A DNA stretch of 7,755 nt, taken from JADFRG01 sp046759305 (GTDB lineage Bacteria > Chloroflexota > Anaerolineae > Anaerolineales > E44-bin32). The stretch is taken from NCBI GenBank assembly GCA_046759305.1, contig JBHIBY010000102.1:1-7755 (forward strand), read 5' to 3'. The notes under the pieces are model-generated. The model did not search any database. It was not told the origin of the DNA and saw nothing but the letters and a program-made list of their open reading frames with translations. Both the position numbers and the translations under genes were made by a program. Below are positions 5,329-7,755 of the stretch, one piece after another. The first letter of the stretch is position 1. Each line of letters starts with the position of its first letter.

Positions 5329-6536
5329 ACTTTAGAGACCATGCCCGAGAGCCTCTCATCGTTAGTGCAGTGCGTACCCCCATAGGGCGATTTCAAGGCG
5401 CAGTTAGCAAGTTCTCTGCCACCGAACTCGGCGCAATTGCGGTACGAGAGGCGGTACTAAGGGCAGGCATAGAGGATCCCGAGAGGATCGACGAAGTGTT
5501 GATGGGTAATGTGATCAGCGCCGGACTCGGCCAAGCTCCAGCCCGGCAAGCTGCAATTGGAGCCGACCTTCCACCGACCGTTGGCGCTACGACGGTCAAT
5601 AAGGTGTGCGGCTCCGGCCTCAAGGCGGGTATGTGGGCCGCGCAGGCCATCAAGGCCGACGATGCGGATCTGATCGTCGCTGGAGGGATGGAGAGCATGA
5701 GCCGCTCGCCGTTCCTGGTCCGGGGCCGCAGAGGCGAGCTGCGCTACGGTCACGAAACTCTTGAAGATGCCCTGTTGCTTGACGGCTTGTGGGACCCTTT
5801 CGAGCAGTGGGTAATGGGAATGGCGGCGGAGTACATTGCCGACGAGTATGAAGTCACGCGGGAGGCTATGGACCGCTGGGCGCTCGACAGCCATCAAAAG
5901 GCGGTGGCCGCCCTGGAGAGCGGGAAATTTGAGGCTGAAATCGTGCCGCTAGAGATTTCTGACGGCAAGCGGGGATCGGTAGTGCTGGCGACAGACGAAT
6001 CCCCCCGGCCAGACACCTCGCTTGAGAAGCTTGCCGCTCTCAAACCCATTTACGGGGACGACGGGCGCGTTACGGCAGGCAATGCGCCCGGACTGAACGA
6101 CGGCGCCTCTGCGTTGGTTTACGCCAGCCGTGAGCGGGCTGAAGAACTTGGCCTGAAGCCGATGGCTCGCGTCGTAGGCTACGCCCAGGTGGCTGTACCC
6201 CCGCGCGAAATGTTCATCGCGCCCGCGCAAGCAATTCCAAAGCTATTGGAGCGCGTTGGCTGGACACCGGATGACGTTGACCTTATTGAACTCAACGAAG
6301 CCTTTGCAGCCCAGGTGCTCGCAGATGGCTATGCAATGAGTGAAAACGGCTGGGACTGGGATAAAGTGAACGTGAACGGTGGAGCCATCGCGCTGGGTCA
6401 CCCACTAGGAGCCTCGGGGGCGCGCGTCCTGACAACGCTGCTATATGCGCTGCAGGATCGCGGCCTGTCCAAGGGGGTTGCATCTCTTTGCCTCGGGGGA
6501 GGCGAAGCCGTAGCGATGGCGGTCGAATTGGTATAG
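5325..6536 (+). CDS. Thiolase (acetyl-CoA C-acetyltransferase)
   Basis: A 403-residue thiolase of the usual length. It condenses two acetyl-CoA to acetoacetyl-CoA, or cleaves 3-ketoacyl-CoA in beta-oxidation; the sequence alone does not settle the direction. Visible residues are the nucleophile C95 in VNKVCGSGLKA, the GGMESMSRSPF stretch (120-130), N324 in NEAFA, H359 in GGAIALGHPLGASG, and the second catalytic cysteine C389 in CLGGGEAVA. The substrate loop reads TAGNAPGLNDGA (250-261), with proline where the best-studied enzymes have serine; I believe this variant occurs elsewhere. The start is GTG at 5325, overlapping the HIT stop, with GGGAG (5314-5318) six bases upstream, so coupled translation is likely. 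The dehydrogenase gene 68 bases downstream catalyses the neighbouring reaction. Acetyl-CoA specificity (EC 2.3.1.9) is likely but not certain. Confidence 0.95.
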   Translation: MNFRDHAREPLIVSAVRTPIGRFQGAVSKFSATELGAIAVREAVLRAGIEDPERIDEVLMGNVISAGLGQAPARQAAIGADLPPTVGATTVNKVCGSGLKAGMWAAQAIKADDADLIVAGGMESMSRSPFLVRGRRGELRYGHETLEDALLLDGLWDPFEQWVMGMAAEYIADEYEVTREAMDRWALDSHQKAVAALESGKFEAEIVPLEISDGKRGSVVLATDESPRPDTSLEKLAALKPIYGDDGRVTAGNAPGLNDGASALVYASRERAEELGLKPMARVVGYAQVAVPPREMFIAPAQAIPKLLERVGWTPDDVDLIELNEAFAAQVLADGYAMSENGWDWDKVNVNGGAIALGHPLGASGARVLTTLLYALQDRGLSKGVASLCLGGGEAVAMAVELV

Positions 6537-6604
6537 ACCACCCTCAATCGAATTCGGCGATCTCCAGACCACAGGTACCATCAACAACATAGAAGGGATT
6601 CGGG

Positions 6605-7453
6605 ATGACTGTTGAACGAATCGTTGTGATCGGCGCAGGAACGATGGGCAACGGGATCGCGCAGACGGCCGCGGTATCTGGCTATCAAGTCACGATGACC
6701 GATGTGGATCCCGCAGCCTTGGAGCGCGGAAAGGCGACCATTGAGAAGTCGGCCGGAAAACTGGCGAGTAAGGGGATCATCGACGAAAGCCAGCACGACG
6801 CCGCGACAGGAATTGCTACTTCCGTCGATGTCGCTCCAGCAGGCGATGCCGATCTAGTTATCGAAGCCGCCACCGAGAATCCTGACATCAAGTTTGGACT
6901 CTTCAAGGAACTCGATCGGATCGCGCCCGAGCAGGCCATCCTCGCTTCGAACACCTCCTCGATCTCGATCACCCGCATAGCAGGGGCGACCTCTCGGCCA
7001 GATCGAGTCATTGGGATGCACTTCTTCAATCCGGTTCCGCTCATGTCCTTGCTCGAGGTCATCCGAGGGTTGGACACTTCAGACAGCACTCGTGACCTGG
7101 TATTCGAGGTCGGACGAAAGATGGGTAAGGAGCCCATTGAAGCTAAGGATTCACCGGGTTTTATCGCAAACCGCCTCATCTGCCCCATGATCAATGAGGC
7201 CATCTTCGCGCTTCAGGAAGGTCTGGGAAGCACCGAGGACATCGACACCATCATGAAATTGGGCATGAGCCACCCCATCGGACCGCTCGCGCTTGCGGAC
7301 CTCATCGGCCTAGACGTGGTGCTGTACATCGTCGAAGTGCTTCATCGTGATTTCGGCGACGACAAGTACCGCCCTGCACGGCTTCTCAAACAAATGGTTG
7401 ACGCTGGCTATCTTGGACGAAAGTCTGGCAAGGGGTTCTACGAATACAACTAG
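6605..7453 (+). CDS. 3-hydroxyacyl-CoA dehydrogenase (3-hydroxybutyryl-CoA type)
   Basis: A 282-residue NAD(P)-dependent enzyme interconverting 3-ketoacyl-CoA and (S)-3-hydroxyacyl-CoA. Its length matches the single-function Hbd/PaaH family, not the long fused FadB/FadJ type. The Rossmann motif GAGTMGNGIA is at 10-19, and D33 at the end of beta 2 suggests NAD preference. The catalytic residues are S118 in ASNTSS, H139 in GMHFFNPVPLM, E151 and N189 in KDSPGFIANR. The C-terminal helical domain includes HPIGPLALADLIGLD (223-237) and ends with the typical KSGKGFYEY. ATG 6605 has AAGGGA (6593-6598) six bases upstream. With the thiolase just upstream on the same strand it forms a two-step module for butanoate/3-hydroxybutyrate metabolism or beta-oxidation. 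No clear terminator follows, so transcription may continue or end at a weak signal. Confidence 0.96.
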   Translation: MTVERIVVIGAGTMGNGIAQTAAVSGYQVTMTDVDPAALERGKATIEKSAGKLASKGIIDESQHDAATGIATSVDVAPAGDADLVIEAATENPDIKFGLFKELDRIAPEQAILASNTSSISITRIAGATSRPDRVIGMHFFNPVPLMSLLEVIRGLDTSDSTRDLVFEVGRKMGKEPIEAKDSPGFIANRLICPMINEAIFALQEGLGSTEDIDTIMKLGMSHPIGPLALADLIGLDVVLYIVEVLHRDFGDDKYRPARLLKQMVDAGYLGRKSGKGFYEYN

Positions 7454-7755
7454 TGTCTAGCACCTGACACGCGCATTAGGAGTGGTTAGCGGAGGTCCAT
7501 CCCCACGAAGTTCATAGAACGCCTCGCGGTACAGGCAGACTTTTTGCCAAATTCTTAGGCAGTATGGAAATTCTCAGAATGTAACAGTGGTAGTGAGAAT
7601 ACCGATTCTCAGGACCTGTTAGCTGATCAACAATTCACGTCTGTGAACCGCTGGTAGACCCAATAGAGTTGGCCATCTAACTATCAATAGGTTACGGAAT
7701 CCGCGTATTCACGACAATCTGTCGACTACGATGCACGTAATGCTGTACCATGGAG
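7454..7755. other. Right-edge non-coding region with small palindromes
   Basis: I find no gene in these 302 bases. The octamer ATTCT(T/C)AG occurs three times (7551-7558, 7570-7577, 7605-7612). Three short palindromes follow: TGAGAAT/ATTCTCA (7594-7611), TTCAC/GTGAA (7634-7647) and CGACA/TGTCG (7712-7724). A weak GGCA/TGCC hairpin containing T residues near 7535-7550 is not a convincing terminator. An ATG at 7750 could begin a gene outside the window, but no ribosome binding site is visible. Confidence 0.4.
7594..7611. promoter_or_regulatory. Perfect 7-4-7 palindrome, candidate operator
   Basis: TGAGAAT (7594-7600) and ATTCTCA (7605-7611) are exact reverse complements around ACCG. The AT-rich arms recall boxes of Fur/Zur-type or other dimeric repressors, but the four-base centre differs from the one-base centre of classical Fur/Zur boxes. 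The regulator and target are unknown. Confidence 0.35.

Noticed and set aside
6685..7203. 172-residue minus-strand reading frame inside the dehydrogenase gene
   Set aside because: It is a shadow of a gene with all catalytic motifs; its product is low-complexity Ser/Ala/Arg-rich without a family match.
7535..7550. GGCA/TGCC hairpin with internal T run after the dehydrogenase gene
   Set aside because: The stem is only four pairs and the T residues are in the loop, not after the stem, so it does not qualify as an intrinsic terminator.

Overview
The window is about 7.8 kb of ordinary-looking bacterial chromosome, moderately GC-rich. ATG, GTG and TTG starts are all used, several -10 boxes appear to be of the extended TGn type, and most genes have purine-rich ribosome binding sites. 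The gene content suggests an aerobic or marine/soil heterotroph: a membrane-anchored penicillin-acylase-family hydrolase, a BirA catalytic-type ligase without a DNA-binding domain, an Ap4A-phosphorylase-like HIT protein, a thiolase and a 3-hydroxyacyl-CoA dehydrogenase. The protein style is compatible with Chloroflexota (Dehalococcoidia/SAR202-like) or Actinobacteria. This is an inference from memory of protein families and is not proven by the sequence.

Layout from left to right. Positions 1-174 contain no supported gene but hold a strong intrinsic terminator on the + strand. A stand-alone CheY-like receiver (175-537, minus strand, TTG start) is divergent from a large secreted or membrane-anchored Ntn-hydrolase of the penicillin acylase family (878-3310, plus). 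The 340-base space between them carries candidate promoters for both and a small palindrome. The acylase gene converges on a minus-strand pair, birA (3923-4726) followed by a 67-residue single-pass membrane protein (3681-3884). The 370-base convergent spacer holds a degenerate repeat array, a 76-bp tandem duplication and an 11-bp-stem bidirectional terminator.

A 98-base divergent spacer separates birA from a plus-strand cluster: the HIT protein (4825-5328), the thiolase (5325-6536, 4-base overlap with HIT) and the 3-hydroxyacyl-CoA dehydrogenase (6605-7453). The last two catalyse consecutive reactions of short-chain acyl-CoA metabolism (acetoacetyl-CoA / 3-hydroxybutyryl-CoA, or the last two steps of beta-oxidation), so they probably work together. 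Biotin ligase on the other strand would supply biotinylated acyl-CoA carboxylases, but any link to this cluster is only positional. The final 302 bases are non-coding as far as can be seen and carry several small palindromes that could be regulatory for a gene beyond the window.

I see no mobile element, CRISPR array, tRNA, rRNA or defence system, and no convincing undescribed multi-gene system. The most unusual features are non-coding: the repeat/terminator array at 3329-3613, and the terminator-like hairpin abutting the HIT start codon.
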